Assembly: GCF_014191055.1 (NCBI RefSeq)
Contig: NZ_JACHWB010000002.1
Span: 558,001 to 622,000 of the forward strand
Direction: 5' to 3'
DNA length: 64,000 nt
Source of the DNA: Microvirga lupini
Lineage (GTDB): Bacteria > Pseudomonadota > Alphaproteobacteria > Rhizobiales > Beijerinckiaceae
Part shown: positions 9,960-18,823 of the stretch, piece by piece
How positions within the stretch are numbered: the stretch's first letter is position 1
How the letters are laid out: each line of letters starts with the position of its first letter
Notes under the pieces: model-generated
Seen by the model: the letters and a program-made list of their open reading frames with translations, nothing else
What the model was told of the DNA's origin: nothing
Databases searched by the model: none
Position numbers and translations under genes: made by a program

Positions 9960-10319
9960 GATGAGGCGATGTGGCGAGACGAGGCCCTTCCTGTCAAGCG
10001 GGAGCGACGCTTATTCGCGGCGGGGGGTGATCCCAGCTCCGTGTCATTCCCGGCCGCAGCGCAGCGGAGGAGAAGGGAATCCACCCGCACCCTCAGCATT
10101 ATGGATCCCCTTCCCTCGCCTCCGGCTTGGCCTGAGGATGACACCGGGACATCCTCTCTCGCAGGCGGGAGAGGGACAGAACCTCACCTGTCGCAGTGGC
10201 TGGATGTGACAAGGCGCACTCGGAGCGCCGGATGCCCCGCATGGTCCTCAAGAATCGCTCGCGCCTCCGCCCAAGAATCCCTACAACGGTGCAGCAGCCT
10301 CTCACCTTCCCTGATCCCC
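9960..10319. other. Intergenic region between ispH and the KefB-type gene
   Basis: No convincing gene is seen in these 360 nt. The KefB reading frame happens to be open across the region and on through the antisense of ispH, but codon content and family alignment place the real start at 10320. The region holds a short dispersed repeat (10042-10085) and a related imperfect copy at about 10101-10142. Promoters for both divergent genes should lie here; none was identified with confidence. Confidence 0.6.
10042..10085 (-). repeat. Short dispersed repeat, copy 1
   Basis: The reverse complement of this 44-nt stretch matches 17876-17926 closely. Both begin GTGGATTCCCTTC, have a CTCCG..GCTGCG middle and end GGCCGGGAATGACA; they differ mainly by a few central bases. 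A weaker copy seems to follow at 10101-10142. This looks like an intergenic REP-type element. Confidence 0.6.
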
Positions 10320-12167
10320 ATGGCATCCACCGCGTCCCACGTCAGCTTTCTTCCACCCATCCTAACCTTCTGCGGCGCGGCGGTCGTGGCCGTGCCGGTG
10401 TTTCGGCTCTTGGGATTGAGCGCAGTGCTCGGCTATCTCGCGGCAGGTGTCGCCATCGGGCCATCGGGCCTGAGCCTGGTGGAGGATCCGCAGACGATCG
10501 CCACGGTGGCAGAGCTTGGGGTGGTGCTCCTGCTCTTCATCATCGGGCTCGAGCTCAAGCTCTCGCATCTCTGGGAGATGAAGCGCGACATCTTCGGGCT
10601 CGGTTTCGCCCAGCTGGCCATCACGGCGTTTCTCCTCGGCACTGCGGCCATGGCCCTCGGTTTCTCACCACCGGCCTCCTTCGTCACCGGGGTTGCCGTC
10701 GCGCTCTCGGCAACCGCCATCGCTCTCCAGATGCTGGGGGAACGCAACGATCTGCCGACGCCCTATGGCCAGCGCTCCTTCGCGATCCTGCTGTTTCAGG
10801 ACCTGTCCGTCGTTCCCCTCCTGGCCATTCTGCCGCTGCTCGCGACTCAGGTTGGAGACCAAGGCTCGCTGGCCGACAGCCTTCTGGCGGTCAGCGAGGC
10901 ACTCCTCGGGATCGCTGTCGTCGTTCTGATCGGCCGTTACGGGCTCAATCCCTTCTTCCGAATCCTCGCCCGCAGCGGCGCCCGCGAAGTGATGACCGCA
11001 TCGGCGCTGCTTGTGGTGCTCGGTGCAGCCCTTCTCATGCAGGAGATCGGTCTGTCCATGGCCATGGGCGCCTTCCTGGCAGGGCTGCTGCTCGCCGAGT
11101 CCAATTTCCGGCACCAGCTGGAGGCCGATATCGAGCCCTTCCGCGGCATGCTGCTGGGCCTCTTCTTCATGAGCGTGGGCATGTCGATCGACCTTGCCCT
11201 CGTCCGGGAGCAATGGGTGATGCTCGCCCTTGCAGCGCCGGTCGTTCTCCTAGGAAAGACCCTCATCATCGCGGTCCTGTCGCGGCTGTTCGGCGCCAGC
11301 TGGCGCGATGGTCTGCGCTCGGGCACGATCCTGTGCACGGCCGGCGAATTCGCGTTCGTGCTGATCCCGGTCGCGGCAGGCCTCGGCATCATGTCGCCCG
11401 CCGAGGCGCAGCCGCTGACCGCGCTGGCCGCCATCACCATGCTGTTGGGACCGCTCCTGTCCACACTCGTCGAGAGGCTTCTCAAGAACCATGTCGGGAG
11501 CGCAGACGAGCCTGACCTGCATGGGCTGAATGTTCCCGAAGGCGAACTCGAGAGCCGTGTGCTCGTGATCGGATTCGGCCGGTTCGGGCAGATCGTCAAC
11601 CAGGTTTTGCTGGCACAGGGCATTCAGGCAACGGTGATCGACAGGGATGTGGAGCGCATCCGGGATGCCGGACGCTTCGGCCTTCAGGTCTATTACGGCG
11701 ACGGGACCCGCCTCGACGTGCTGCGCGCAGCAGGCGCCGAAAAAGCCGAAATGATCTGCGTCTGCATCGACGATCAGGAAGCGATGATGAAGATCATCGA
11801 GATCATTCATGAGAACTTCCAGAACGCCCGCAGCTTCGTGCGCGCCTACGACCGCATTCATGCGATTGAGCTCATGAACCGCGATGTCGATTATCAGATT
11901 CGCGAGGTCTTCGAATCCGCCATCGTATTCGGGCGCGCTGCCCTGGAGGAACTCGGGACGGATCCTGAAATGGCCGCCCAAGCGGCCAACGATGTCCGCA
12001 AGCGCGACATTGCCCGCCTTGTCCTCCAAAAGGAGGTCGGCGCGATGGGTGGAGCGGAACTCGTGGTGGGTTCCAAGATTACCCCCGAGCCACTCACGGC
12101 TCCCGCCGGCAAGGCGAGAGCCCTCAGCCCTGAGACACGGGACATCCTCGGCGAAGGGGTCATCTGA
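10320..12167 (+). CDS. KefB-type K+/H+ antiporter (CPA2) with RCK domain
   Basis: A 615-residue membrane transporter of the monovalent cation:proton antiporter-2 family. Residues about 1-390 form the Na+/H+-exchanger membrane domain, with GYLAAGVAIGP, ELGVVLLLFIIGLEL and a GEFAFVL segment. Residues about 405-530 form a TrkA-N/RCK NAD-binding domain starting VLVIGFGRFGQ. The ATG at 10320 was chosen because the family alignment begins there; the open frame runs far upstream only by chance. No strong ribosome site is seen. The stop overlaps the MATE start (TGATG), suggesting one transcript. Confidence 0.92.
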   Translation: MASTASHVSFLPPILTFCGAAVVAVPVFRLLGLSAVLGYLAAGVAIGPSGLSLVEDPQTIATVAELGVVLLLFIIGLELKLSHLWEMKRDIFGLGFAQLAITAFLLGTAAMALGFSPPASFVTGVAVALSATAIALQMLGERNDLPTPYGQRSFAILLFQDLSVVPLLAILPLLATQVGDQGSLADSLLAVSEALLGIAVVVLIGRYGLNPFFRILARSGAREVMTASALLVVLGAALLMQEIGLSMAMGAFLAGLLLAESNFRHQLEADIEPFRGMLLGLFFMSVGMSIDLALVREQWVMLALAAPVVLLGKTLIIAVLSRLFGASWRDGLRSGTILCTAGEFAFVLIPVAAGLGIMSPAEAQPLTALAAITMLLGPLLSTLVERLLKNHVGSADEPDLHGLNVPEGELESRVLVIGFGRFGQIVNQVLLAQGIQATVIDRDVERIRDAGRFGLQVYYGDGTRLDVLRAAGAEKAEMICVCIDDQEAMMKIIEIIHENFQNARSFVRAYDRIHAIELMNRDVDYQIREVFESAIVFGRAALEELGTDPEMAAQAANDVRKRDIARLVLQKEVGAMGGAELVVGSKITPEPLTAPAGKARALSPETRDILGEGVI

Positions 12168-13546
12168 TGGACGCAAGTCCTTCGACGGAAGAACTGGGCC
12201 GGAAGGCCGACACGCCGCGCTTTGTCGTCGGCTCGACCATGCGTCATGTGCTTGTCATGACGGGAACGGGAGCGGCCGGGCTTGTCGCGATCTTCATCGT
12301 CGATCTGGTGTCGCTCCTCTACATCTCATGGCTCAACGATCCGAGCATGACAGCTGGCGTCGGCCTCGCCACCGTGGTGATGTTCTTCACGATCTCGATC
12401 AATGTAGGCCTGATGATCCCCATCGGAGCGCTCGTCTCGCGCGCTCTCGGGGCGCGCCGGCCAGACGATGCGCGGCGTCTGGCAACCTCGTGCTGCATCC
12501 TCATGACGGCGATCGCCGCTGCGATCAGCTTGCTCGTTCTGCTCATGCTGCCCATCATCCTGAAAGCACTGGGCGGGCATGACCGGACCTACGACGTTGC
12601 CCTGAGCTTTCTCTGGATCGCCTTGCCGACCAATGCCGTGATGGCGTTCGGCATGGGATTGTCCACTGTGTTGCGCGCGGTTGGCGACGCCAAGCGGGCC
12701 ATGTACGCCACATTGTCCATTGCAGTCGTCACAGTCTTTCTCGACCCGATCCTGATTTTCGGACTCGACATGCAATCGAACGGCGCAGCGTTGACAATCA
12801 GCATTGCGCGGTTTGTCACGGTCTATATCAGCTTCCGGTATGTGACGCGCATCCATAACCTGCTCGCCCTCCCTACCTGGAAAGGAATGCGGCACGATGC
12901 GCGCCCCTTCCTGGCCATCGCGATTCCAGCCATCCTGACCAACATCGCGGCTCCTGCGGCGAATGCCTTCTTCACAGGTGTCATCGCCCGGTTCGGAGAC
13001 CAGATCATCGCAGCCTCCGCCATCATCGACCGAGTCACGCCGGTGGCCTTCGCCGGACTGTTCGCGCTCGCCGCCGCGATCGGTCCGGTGCTGGGGCAGA
13101 ACTGGGGCGCGCAGCGTTACGACCGTATGAAGCAGATCCTGAAGGATGCGCTCACCCTCACCGTGGTCTATGTGGGCTGCGTCTGGCTGATCCTGTTCCT
13201 CGTGCAGGTTCCGCTGACGCGGGCCTTCAATGCCCCTGAGGAGACGGCCGAGCTCGTGCAGTTCTTCTGCCAGCTCAGCGGCTTTATCTGGCTCTTCATC
13301 GGGCTCGTCCTGGTGTCGAACGCCTCGTTCAACAATCTCGGCTATCCCCTGCTCTCGACCTTCTTCAACTGGGGACGCGCGACGCTCGGCATGATTCCGT
13401 TCGCTTATTTCGGCGCTCAGATGGCGGGCCCGAAGGGAGCCCTCGTGGGGATCGGCCTCGGCTCCGTCGCCTTCGGCATTGCAGCGATCATCACGGCGTT
13501 CTGGACAATCCGACGCATTGAGAGGCAAGCTGCTCCGTCCACCTGA
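12167..13546 (+). CDS. MATE family efflux transporter
   Basis: A 459-residue multidrug and toxic compound extrusion transporter that exports organic cations using a Na+ or H+ gradient. About twelve hydrophobic segments are visible, in two halves. Typical features are LNDPSMTAGVGLATVVMFF near the first helices and FGMGLSTVLRAVGDAKRAM at the end of the first half. Its start is coupled to the KefB-type gene by a 1-nt overlap. The substrate cannot be read from the sequence. Confidence 0.93.
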   Translation: MDASPSTEELGRKADTPRFVVGSTMRHVLVMTGTGAAGLVAIFIVDLVSLLYISWLNDPSMTAGVGLATVVMFFTISINVGLMIPIGALVSRALGARRPDDARRLATSCCILMTAIAAAISLLVLLMLPIILKALGGHDRTYDVALSFLWIALPTNAVMAFGMGLSTVLRAVGDAKRAMYATLSIAVVTVFLDPILIFGLDMQSNGAALTISIARFVTVYISFRYVTRIHNLLALPTWKGMRHDARPFLAIAIPAILTNIAAPAANAFFTGVIARFGDQIIAASAIIDRVTPVAFAGLFALAAAIGPVLGQNWGAQRYDRMKQILKDALTLTVVYVGCVWLILFLVQVPLTRAFNAPEETAELVQFFCQLSGFIWLFIGLVLVSNASFNNLGYPLLSTFFNWGRATLGMIPFAYFGAQMAGPKGALVGIGLGSVAFGIAAIITAFWTIRRIERQAAPST

Positions 13547-13581
13547 CCATCAGGTGCGGACGTTTTGGCGAGGAGGCTGCA

Positions 13582-14322
13582 ATGTTCAACTGGTTCGATC
13601 TGATGCGCCAAGCGCAGACCAGTGCAGCCCTGGATGCCCTCGCACGGCAGTTCGGGCTTTCCGGCGACCAGCCGCAGCGGACCATGGCGGCCTTCATGCC
13701 GGCCTTCGCCATGGGGCTCCAGCACGCCATGGCGTCGAGCGATCCGGCCCGTGTGCTTCAATCCTTGATGGGAGGAGCCTATCAGAATTTCTGGCAGGCG
13801 GCCGGCAATCCCTTCACGCCCCAGGCGCAGCAGGAAGGCCGACAGCTGCTCGACCAGATCTTCGGCTCCGATGAGGTCAGCCGACGCGTGGCGCACCAGG
13901 CGGCGAGCTATGCCGGCATTAGTGCCGACACCATGCAGCAATTGTTGCCGGTGCTCGCCGGAATCCTGGCGGGCGGCACGTCCCACTGGATGATGGCCCA
14001 CGCGCAGGCCTTTCAGAATTTCGCCCAGTCGAAAGATAGTCAGCAGGCCTCTTCAGCAGCAGCCAATCCATGGGCTGATCTCTGGACGAACTGGATGAAG
14101 GCCGCCTCGCCCGAGAAGAAGCCGGCCAACCCCTTCGAGGAGATGGTCGCAGGTTTCTTCCAGATGCCTCCGCCGGCGGAGCCGCCGAAACCGGAACCGC
14201 CATCCTCGTCCCCATCGCTCGACGAGATGATGGAAAAAGGGCGCGAGATGCAGATGCAGTATCTCGCGTCCCTCCAGTCGATTTTTTCCGACGTCAGCAA
14301 GGCCGACGACAAGAAGTCTTAG
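13582..14322 (+). CDS. DUF937 domain-containing protein
   Basis: A 246-residue soluble protein. The DUF937 pattern is visible in two parts: FGLSGDQPQRTMAAFMPAF near residues 24-43, and a second half with IFGSDEVSRRVAHQAA followed by LLPVLAGILAGG at about residues 92-133. The C-terminal part is Pro/Ser-rich (PPPAEPPKPEPPS) and then charged, so probably disordered. Its function is unknown. It starts 35 nt after the MATE stop, behind GAGGCTGC. The stop overlaps the convergent DUF1127 gene by 4 nt. Confidence 0.8.
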   Translation: MFNWFDLMRQAQTSAALDALARQFGLSGDQPQRTMAAFMPAFAMGLQHAMASSDPARVLQSLMGGAYQNFWQAAGNPFTPQAQQEGRQLLDQIFGSDEVSRRVAHQAASYAGISADTMQQLLPVLAGILAGGTSHWMMAHAQAFQNFAQSKDSQQASSAAANPWADLWTNWMKAASPEKKPANPFEEMVAGFFQMPPPAEPPKPEPPSSSPSLDEMMEKGREMQMQYLASLQSIFSDVSKADDKKS

Positions 14323-14645
14323 GCGCAGCGCTTCGCCGGCGTCACGAACGGAACGACCGGTCGAGCAGGCCTTGCCGAGTGATCGACCTTCTCGCTTCGG
14401 GAATGTCGCTCTGCACTTCGAATCAACACCCACGACGGATTGCGCAGAAGCGGCTCCAACAAAGCACTCGACACATCACTCGGGGTGAGCCCGATATCCT
14501 TGAGCATCCGCTCATCCAGCTCGGCAAGGTGCCTGATCTCGCGGCGATGCCTCAGAGCTTTGGCAAGATTCGTCAGCGAACGGACGACCTGCACCAGAGC
14601 GGTCATGTCAGCGAAGATCATTCTGGTTGCTATCGACTTGGTCAT
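14319..14645 (-). CDS. DUF1127 domain-containing small protein
   Basis: A 108-residue protein with a central DUF1127 motif: RHRREIRHLAELDERMLKDIGLTPSDV, about residues 33-59. Such proteins are frequent in alphaproteobacteria; the short Arg-rich forms act in phosphate, carbon and RNA metabolism, but this one has an extra basic C-terminal tail of about 45 residues of unknown role. The start at 14645 is supported by AAGGAA 8 nt upstream, 21 nt inside the longest frame. It is convergent with the DUF937 gene and overlaps it by 4 nt. Confidence 0.82.
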   Translation of the reverse strand: MTKSIATRMIFADMTALVQVVRSLTNLAKALRHRREIRHLAELDERMLKDIGLTPSDVSSALLEPLLRNPSWVLIRSAERHSRSEKVDHSARPARPVVPFVTPAKRCA

Positions 14646-14845
14646 CGCTGGTTTCCTTGCTCTCACTCTTGATTCATTGGTTTTGGAAGATGGGTGGTAA
14701 TCTTCCTGTCACCTGCCAATGACTTTCTGAGAGCGACTGCCAGGAAGCTCTCAGCTAAGCCTTTGATTGTGCTTGTCTTTCAATTTCATGTGACAGGTTT
14801 TACCAGATCTCTTTCATCACTTGAAACGATTGTTTGAGATATGTA

Positions 14846-14864
14846 TCATCAATGTGATTGATGA
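14846..14864. promoter_or_regulatory. Inverted repeat upstream of the LysR-type gene
   Basis: TCATCAAT-GTG-ATTGATGA has perfect 8-bp arms and lies 13 nt before the LysR ATG at 14878. The position suggests an autoregulatory operator. LysR sites usually contain T-N11-A; this palindrome contains ATCAAT and ATTGAT, so the assignment is inference. Confidence 0.45.
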
Positions 14865-14877
14865 TGAGGTTTGCGCC

Positions 14878-15768
14878 ATGCACCTGCTCGACATTGACCA
14901 GCTCAGAACGTTCGTCGCCATTGCCGATACCGGCTCGTTCACCCGCGCGGCGGAGATCGTGCACAAGACGCAGAGCGCGGTGTCCATGCAGATGAAGCGG
15001 CTGGAAGACCGGGTCGGCAAGGCGATCTTCGAGCGCGACGGGCGCCTGTCGAAGCTCACCGATGAGGGCGAGCGCCTGCTCGACTACGCCCGCCGGATCG
15101 TGCGGCTGAACACCGAATGCATGGCGTCCTTCAACGACAACGAGCTCACGGGCCGCGTGCGCCTCGGCCTGCCGGACGATTACGCCGACCGCTACCTGCC
15201 GGAGATCCTGGCGCGCTTTTCGCGCTCCAACCCGAAGGCCGAGGTGACGGTGATGTGCGAGCCGACGCACAACCTGATCGAGCGCATCCAGCACGGCGAT
15301 CTCGATCTGGCGATCATCACCCATGTGGACCGGCGCGGCCCGTCCGAGATCGTGCGCATCGAGCAGCTTTTATGGGTAACGTCCTCGCGCCACGGGGTGC
15401 ACGAGGAGAGCCCGGTCCCGCTGGCGCTGGGGCGCCCCAACTGCGGCTGGCGCCACTCGGCGACCGAAGCCCTGGAGGCCGCCGACCGCGCGTTCCGCAT
15501 CGCCTATGTGAGCTGGCATTCGACGGCTGTCGGCGCGGCCGTGCTGGCGGGACTGGCGGTCTCCGTGCTGCCGGAGAGCGCCGTGCGCCCCGGCATGCGG
15601 ATCCTCGGGCCGTCCGACGGCTTCCCGGCCCTGCCCTCGTGCAAGATCGGCCTCATCCGCGCCCGCAGCGAGGAGAACCCGCTGGCGGATGCGCTCGGCT
15701 TCCACATCAAGCAGTCGCTCGACAATCTCGGCTCCACCCGCACGGTGCAGCCGATCGCTGCCGAGTGA
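14878..15768 (+). CDS. LysR family transcriptional regulator
   Basis: A 296-residue LysR-type regulator. The N-terminal winged HTH is clear: LDIDQLRTFVAIADTGSFTR followed by AAEIVHKTQSAVSMQMKRLE. The rest is the effector-binding domain, with VRLGLPDDYADRYLPEILARF at about residues 90-110. A TTG at 14821 is in frame, but the ATG at 14878 has GAGG upstream and matches where the family begins. It is convergent with the EamA transporter gene, directly abutting it (15768/15769). Its target and effector are unknown; an inverted repeat just upstream suggests autoregulation. Confidence 0.94.
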   Translation: MHLLDIDQLRTFVAIADTGSFTRAAEIVHKTQSAVSMQMKRLEDRVGKAIFERDGRLSKLTDEGERLLDYARRIVRLNTECMASFNDNELTGRVRLGLPDDYADRYLPEILARFSRSNPKAEVTVMCEPTHNLIERIQHGDLDLAIITHVDRRGPSEIVRIEQLLWVTSSRHGVHEESPVPLALGRPNCGWRHSATEALEAADRAFRIAYVSWHSTAVGAAVLAGLAVSVLPESAVRPGMRILGPSDGFPALPSCKIGLIRARSEENPLADALGFHIKQSLDNLGSTRTVQPIAAE

Positions 15769-16698
15769 TCAGGCTTTCGAGGGCCGCCGCAGCACGAGCA
15801 CATTGCCCACAAGCGCCAGCACGACACCGATGACGGCGAGCGGCGTCCACACATAGCCCTCGATCAGGGTCGAGACCGTGAGCGCCACGATGGGAAACAG
15901 CACCGTGGCGTAACCCGCCCGCGCGGCCCCGAGCCGCCGCAGCAGGGTGAGGTACGACATGAAGGCCAGCACCGAGGCGCCGACCGCGAGATAGACGAGC
16001 GAGCCCACATACTTCACCGTCGGCTCGATGATGAATTCGTTGCCGCGCAAGAGATTCAGCGCCAGCAGCACCGCACAGCCATAGGTCATCCCCCAGGCGG
16101 TGGCGGAGAGCAGCGGCACGCCCCGGCGCTGCACGATGGTCGAGATCATGTTGCCCGAGCAGAAGAACAGGGTGCCCATCACGCAGAGCGCCAGCCCCTG
16201 GAGCGCCGCCGCATTGAAGCCCGCGCCCGTGATCTCCGGCCAGAACAGGAACACGATTCCCAGCACCCCGATCACGCCGCCCGCCGCCACCCGGGCCTCA
16301 GGCCGCTGCCGGAAGATAACGAAACCGAGCACGAGATTGAACACGGACGCGAGCGAGAACACCACCGAGAGCAGGCCGGACGGGATGCTCAAACCGCCGT
16401 AATAGAACGAGATGAAGTTGAACGAGAACAGGCAGCAGCCCACGGCGGCAAAGCGCAGGTGGTCGCTCAGCGCGAAGCGCACTTTGTGGCCGGTGGCGAG
16501 CACCCAGGCCCACATGAGCACGGCCGCCAGCAGGAAGCGCCACAGCACCGACATCTCCGGCGCCACCACCCCGAGCTGCGCCCGGATGCCGATCCAGCTC
16601 ACGCCCCACAGGAAAACGGTGGCGGCGTAAAGGCCCAGGGTGGAACCGTCGATCCGGCTCGGATTCTGCGCGGGCATGGCGGCGGTGGCGTGACTCAT
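15769..16698 (-). CDS. EamA/DMT family transporter
   Basis: A 309-residue inner-membrane transporter of the drug/metabolite superfamily. Ten hydrophobic helices in two EamA repeats are visible, starting with LYAATVFLWGVSWIGIRAQLG; a second repeat begins near GLALCVMGTLFFCSGNM. Substrates of such proteins are small metabolites or amino acids, not predictable here. It ends exactly where the LysR gene ends. A perfect inverted repeat (16751-16774) lies 53 nt upstream of its start and may control it. Confidence 0.92.
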   Translation of the reverse strand: MSHATAAMPAQNPSRIDGSTLGLYAATVFLWGVSWIGIRAQLGVVAPEMSVLWRFLLAAVLMWAWVLATGHKVRFALSDHLRFAAVGCCLFSFNFISFYYGGLSIPSGLLSVVFSLASVFNLVLGFVIFRQRPEARVAAGGVIGVLGIVFLFWPEITGAGFNAAALQGLALCVMGTLFFCSGNMISTIVQRRGVPLLSATAWGMTYGCAVLLALNLLRGNEFIIEPTVKYVGSLVYLAVGASVLAFMSYLTLLRRLGAARAGYATVLFPIVALTVSTLIEGYVWTPLAVIGVVLALVGNVLVLRRPSKA

Positions 16699-16750
16699 GG
16701 CAGTGTGGTCCTCTTGGGACCACCCGAATACGCCCGATGAGCCATCACGA

Positions 16751-16774
16751 CAAATGATGATATCTGATCATTTG
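16751..16774. promoter_or_regulatory. Inverted repeat upstream of the EamA gene
   Basis: CAAATGAT and ATCATTTG form perfect 8-bp arms around an 8-nt spacer, 53 nt before the reverse-strand EamA start. The position fits a repressor or activator site. The adjacent LysR-type gene is one candidate regulator, but its own upstream palindrome has a different order of bases. Confidence 0.45.
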
Positions 16775-16776
16775 CC

Positions 16777-16927
16777 CTTGAAACGGTGATGAGAGAACCC
16801 GAAACGGCGCTTCGCCCTGGAACGCCCTTGGAACGCCCTTTGGAATGCTCCTGGAACGGCCTTGGAACGGCTTGGAACGCCCGCCAAGGCCTTGAAACTC
16901 TTCTGGAACGGCTTGAAACGGCCGTTC
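16777..16927. repeat. Degenerate tandem array of a ~10-11 bp unit
   Basis: About ten irregular copies of a unit like CTTGGAACGGC or CTTGAAACGGC occur in 150 nt, some adjacent and some with short spacers. The array starts directly downstream of the methyltransferase stop and lies upstream of the reverse-strand EamA gene. It is not part of a recognisable protein. It may be a binding-site array or a slippage product. Confidence 0.65.
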
Positions 16928-17728
16928 CTACCCGGCCACCCGCCCCTTCGCCGCCCAGGCCCGCACCGCCAGCAGGATCTCCCCGTCCGGCCCCGTCGGC
17001 AGCCGGGCACGGAGCCGCTCGCGCAGCTCCTCCCGGGCCGGCTCGGTGAGCGACATGCAGTATTTCGGCGCGGAGCCGGTGCCGCCGAGGAAGGGCGTCC
17101 AGTAATCCTCAAAACTCTCGAAGGCGGCCGCGATGTCGATGGCCCGCACCTCCACGCCCTCGAGGCCGGCGCCAGCCAAAAGCTCCCGCAGCGGACCGGG
17201 CCGGCAGACCGGCGCCTTCACCCCGTCGTCGAAGTCGAGCGCGCGCGGGTCGAGGGCTGCCGCCACGTCGAAGAAGTGGCGCATGATCTGCATGTGCCCG
17301 GCATAATCCCAGACATAGAGCCCCACGAGGCCGCCGGGCCGCACCACCCGGGCCATCTCGGCCAGCGCCGCCGCCTTGTCGGGCAGGAAGTTCAGCACGA
17401 GCCCCGAGACCGCGAAGTCGAAGGCATCGTCGGCCTCCGGCAGCGCCAGCGCATTGCCCTCTTTGAACGCCGCCCGTGGATCGGACACCCGAGTCCGCGC
17501 CAGTTCGAGAAAGCCCGGCGCGCTGTCGATCCCGACGATCCGCGCCGGCGCGGCCCTCTCCAGCAGGGCGGAGGTCACGATCCCGGTGCCGCAGCCGATA
17601 TCGACGCAAGCCCCGCCGGGTCCCGGCGCGAGCCAGTCCACGAAACGCGGCGCGACCTCCCGGCTCCAGCGGCCCATGTAGCGTTCGTAAGATTCGCCTG
17701 CGCCCCACAGACCCGGCTCGTTCGGCAT
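16928..17728 (-). CDS. Class I SAM-dependent methyltransferase
   Basis: A 266-residue methyltransferase of the UbiE/Methyltransf_11 type. Motif I is VDIGCGTGIV (about residues 42-51), followed by an acidic residue in IVGIDSAPGF and by FDFAVSGLVLNFLPD as motif II/III; ARVVRPGGLVGLYVWD is the post-II strand. The C-terminal region carries an FEDYWTPFLGG segment. The substrate is unknown. It is isolated, with its stop next to the 10-bp repeat array. Start support is modest, but the ATG gives the normal family length. Confidence 0.9.
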   Translation of the reverse strand: MPNEPGLWGAGESYERYMGRWSREVAPRFVDWLAPGPGGACVDIGCGTGIVTSALLERAAPARIVGIDSAPGFLELARTRVSDPRAAFKEGNALALPEADDAFDFAVSGLVLNFLPDKAAALAEMARVVRPGGLVGLYVWDYAGHMQIMRHFFDVAAALDPRALDFDDGVKAPVCRPGPLRELLAGAGLEGVEVRAIDIAAAFESFEDYWTPFLGGTGSAPKYCMSLTEPAREELRERLRARLPTGPDGEILLAVRAWAAKGRVAG

Positions 17729-18044
17729 CGGACAATCCTCCGCGCCCCTGGATGAGTGTACGGCGCAGGTGTAAGCGCGGCAATGCTGCTGAGACTAGGC
17801 AGGAGCCCGTCCGGCCCTTGTCAACCCCGGCAGTCCGCAGGACCGGGAAGAGGATCCATGACGCCGAGCCCGTGAGTGGATTCCCTTCCCCTCCGATGGC
17901 TGCGCCATCTCCGGCCGGGAATGACAATCCGCCAAGCCTGGACGCTTCCAGGGATGAATGACGGTGTAGCCAACCTTGACGGTTTCTCTCTGAACATTAT
18001 CTTGTTCTTGTTTTGTACTCGTCGATTATGAAGAAGCGATCGCC
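17729..18044. other. Intergenic region upstream of methyltransferase and HTH-like genes
   Basis: 316 nt between divergent genes. It contains a dispersed repeat copy at 17876-17926. The right part (17960-18040) is less GC-rich and probably carries the promoter of the gene at 18045. No gene is seen. Confidence 0.6.
17876..17926 (+). repeat. Short dispersed repeat, copy 2
   Basis: This 51-nt stretch begins GTGGATTCCCTTCCCCTCCG and ends GGCCGGGAATGACA; its reverse complement matches 10042-10085. The middle contains GATGGCTGCGCCATC, a small palindrome, which is shorter in the other copy. It is intergenic in both places. Confidence 0.6.
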
Positions 18045-18653
18045 ATGACGGATTCTGACCCCGCCTCCGCCCCTCTCCCGCCCGGCCCCTCGGCCCCGTC
18101 CAGCCTGCGCGACAAGCTCAGCCCGGAGCGGATCGCCGAGCTGCGCGAATGGGTGGAGGGCTCCACTGTCTCCTTCAAGCGTCTCGGGGCGACGCTGGGC
18201 GTCTCGGCCTCCACCCTGTCGCGCTATGCCACGGAAGGCGGCTGGAGGCGTCCGCCCGGCGCGGCCACGCCCACCCGCAAAGGGAAGCGCCACCCGGAGC
18301 CGGAGCGCCGGCGCAAAGCGCCTCGCCCTGTTTCGGGCGAGCGGCGCCAGGAGATCACGGAAAAGCTCTGGCGCCTCGCCGAACGCCATGCGGAGGAACT
18401 GGAGCACCAGCCCATCGCCCACGCCCACCGCGCCCTCCAGCCCCTCGCCCGCCTCACCCGGACACTCGGCGAGATGGACAAGCACGTCCACCCGCCTCTA
18501 CCGCCAGGGCAATACGAGATCGACAACCAGCCCCGCCGCAGCCTCCACGAGCTGCGCGCCGAGCTCGTGGCCCATCTGGAGCGCATCGAGCGCGAGGAGA
18601 AGGAATACGATGAGCGCTATCGCTGGACGTTCGAGAATGGGGCGGGGATTTGA
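18045..18653 (+). CDS. HTH-like hypothetical protein
   Basis: A 202-residue protein of unknown function. Residues about 21-65 (KLSPERIAELREWVEGSTV, then a segment with LGATLGVSASTLSRYATEGGW) look like a Trp-rich helix-turn-helix as seen in terminase-small-subunit-like or resolvase-like proteins. A basic linker (RKGKRHPEPERRRKAPRP) and a long charged helix follow (about 97-190). A truncated relative of the C-terminal 50 residues lies at 37156-37275, so this is one of at least two family members in the genome. No partner gene is evident. Confidence 0.7.
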   Translation: MTDSDPASAPLPPGPSAPSSLRDKLSPERIAELREWVEGSTVSFKRLGATLGVSASTLSRYATEGGWRRPPGAATPTRKGKRHPEPERRRKAPRPVSGERRQEITEKLWRLAERHAEELEHQPIAHAHRALQPLARLTRTLGEMDKHVHPPLPPGQYEIDNQPRRSLHELRAELVAHLERIEREEKEYDERYRWTFENGAGI

Positions 18654-18823
18654 AGTAAACTCGCGAAGTCGCACTTGGCGACGCGACGCTCGATCAGGCT
18701 CCCAGCAAAGGCTTTTCGCGGTCTGCCGCTCCTCCTTGTTCTGCACCTTGAGCAAGTCCGTCTGATGATATGATGACGGTGTTTAGAGCTGTCGTAGCAG
18801 ATGGCGCGCCAAGAGGATCTCAA

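Noticed and set aside
8775..10319. The KefB reading frame stays open far upstream, suggesting a 1130-residue protein.
   Set aside because: The upstream 515 codons run antisense through ispH and part of thrB and match no family; the KefB alignment begins at 10320.
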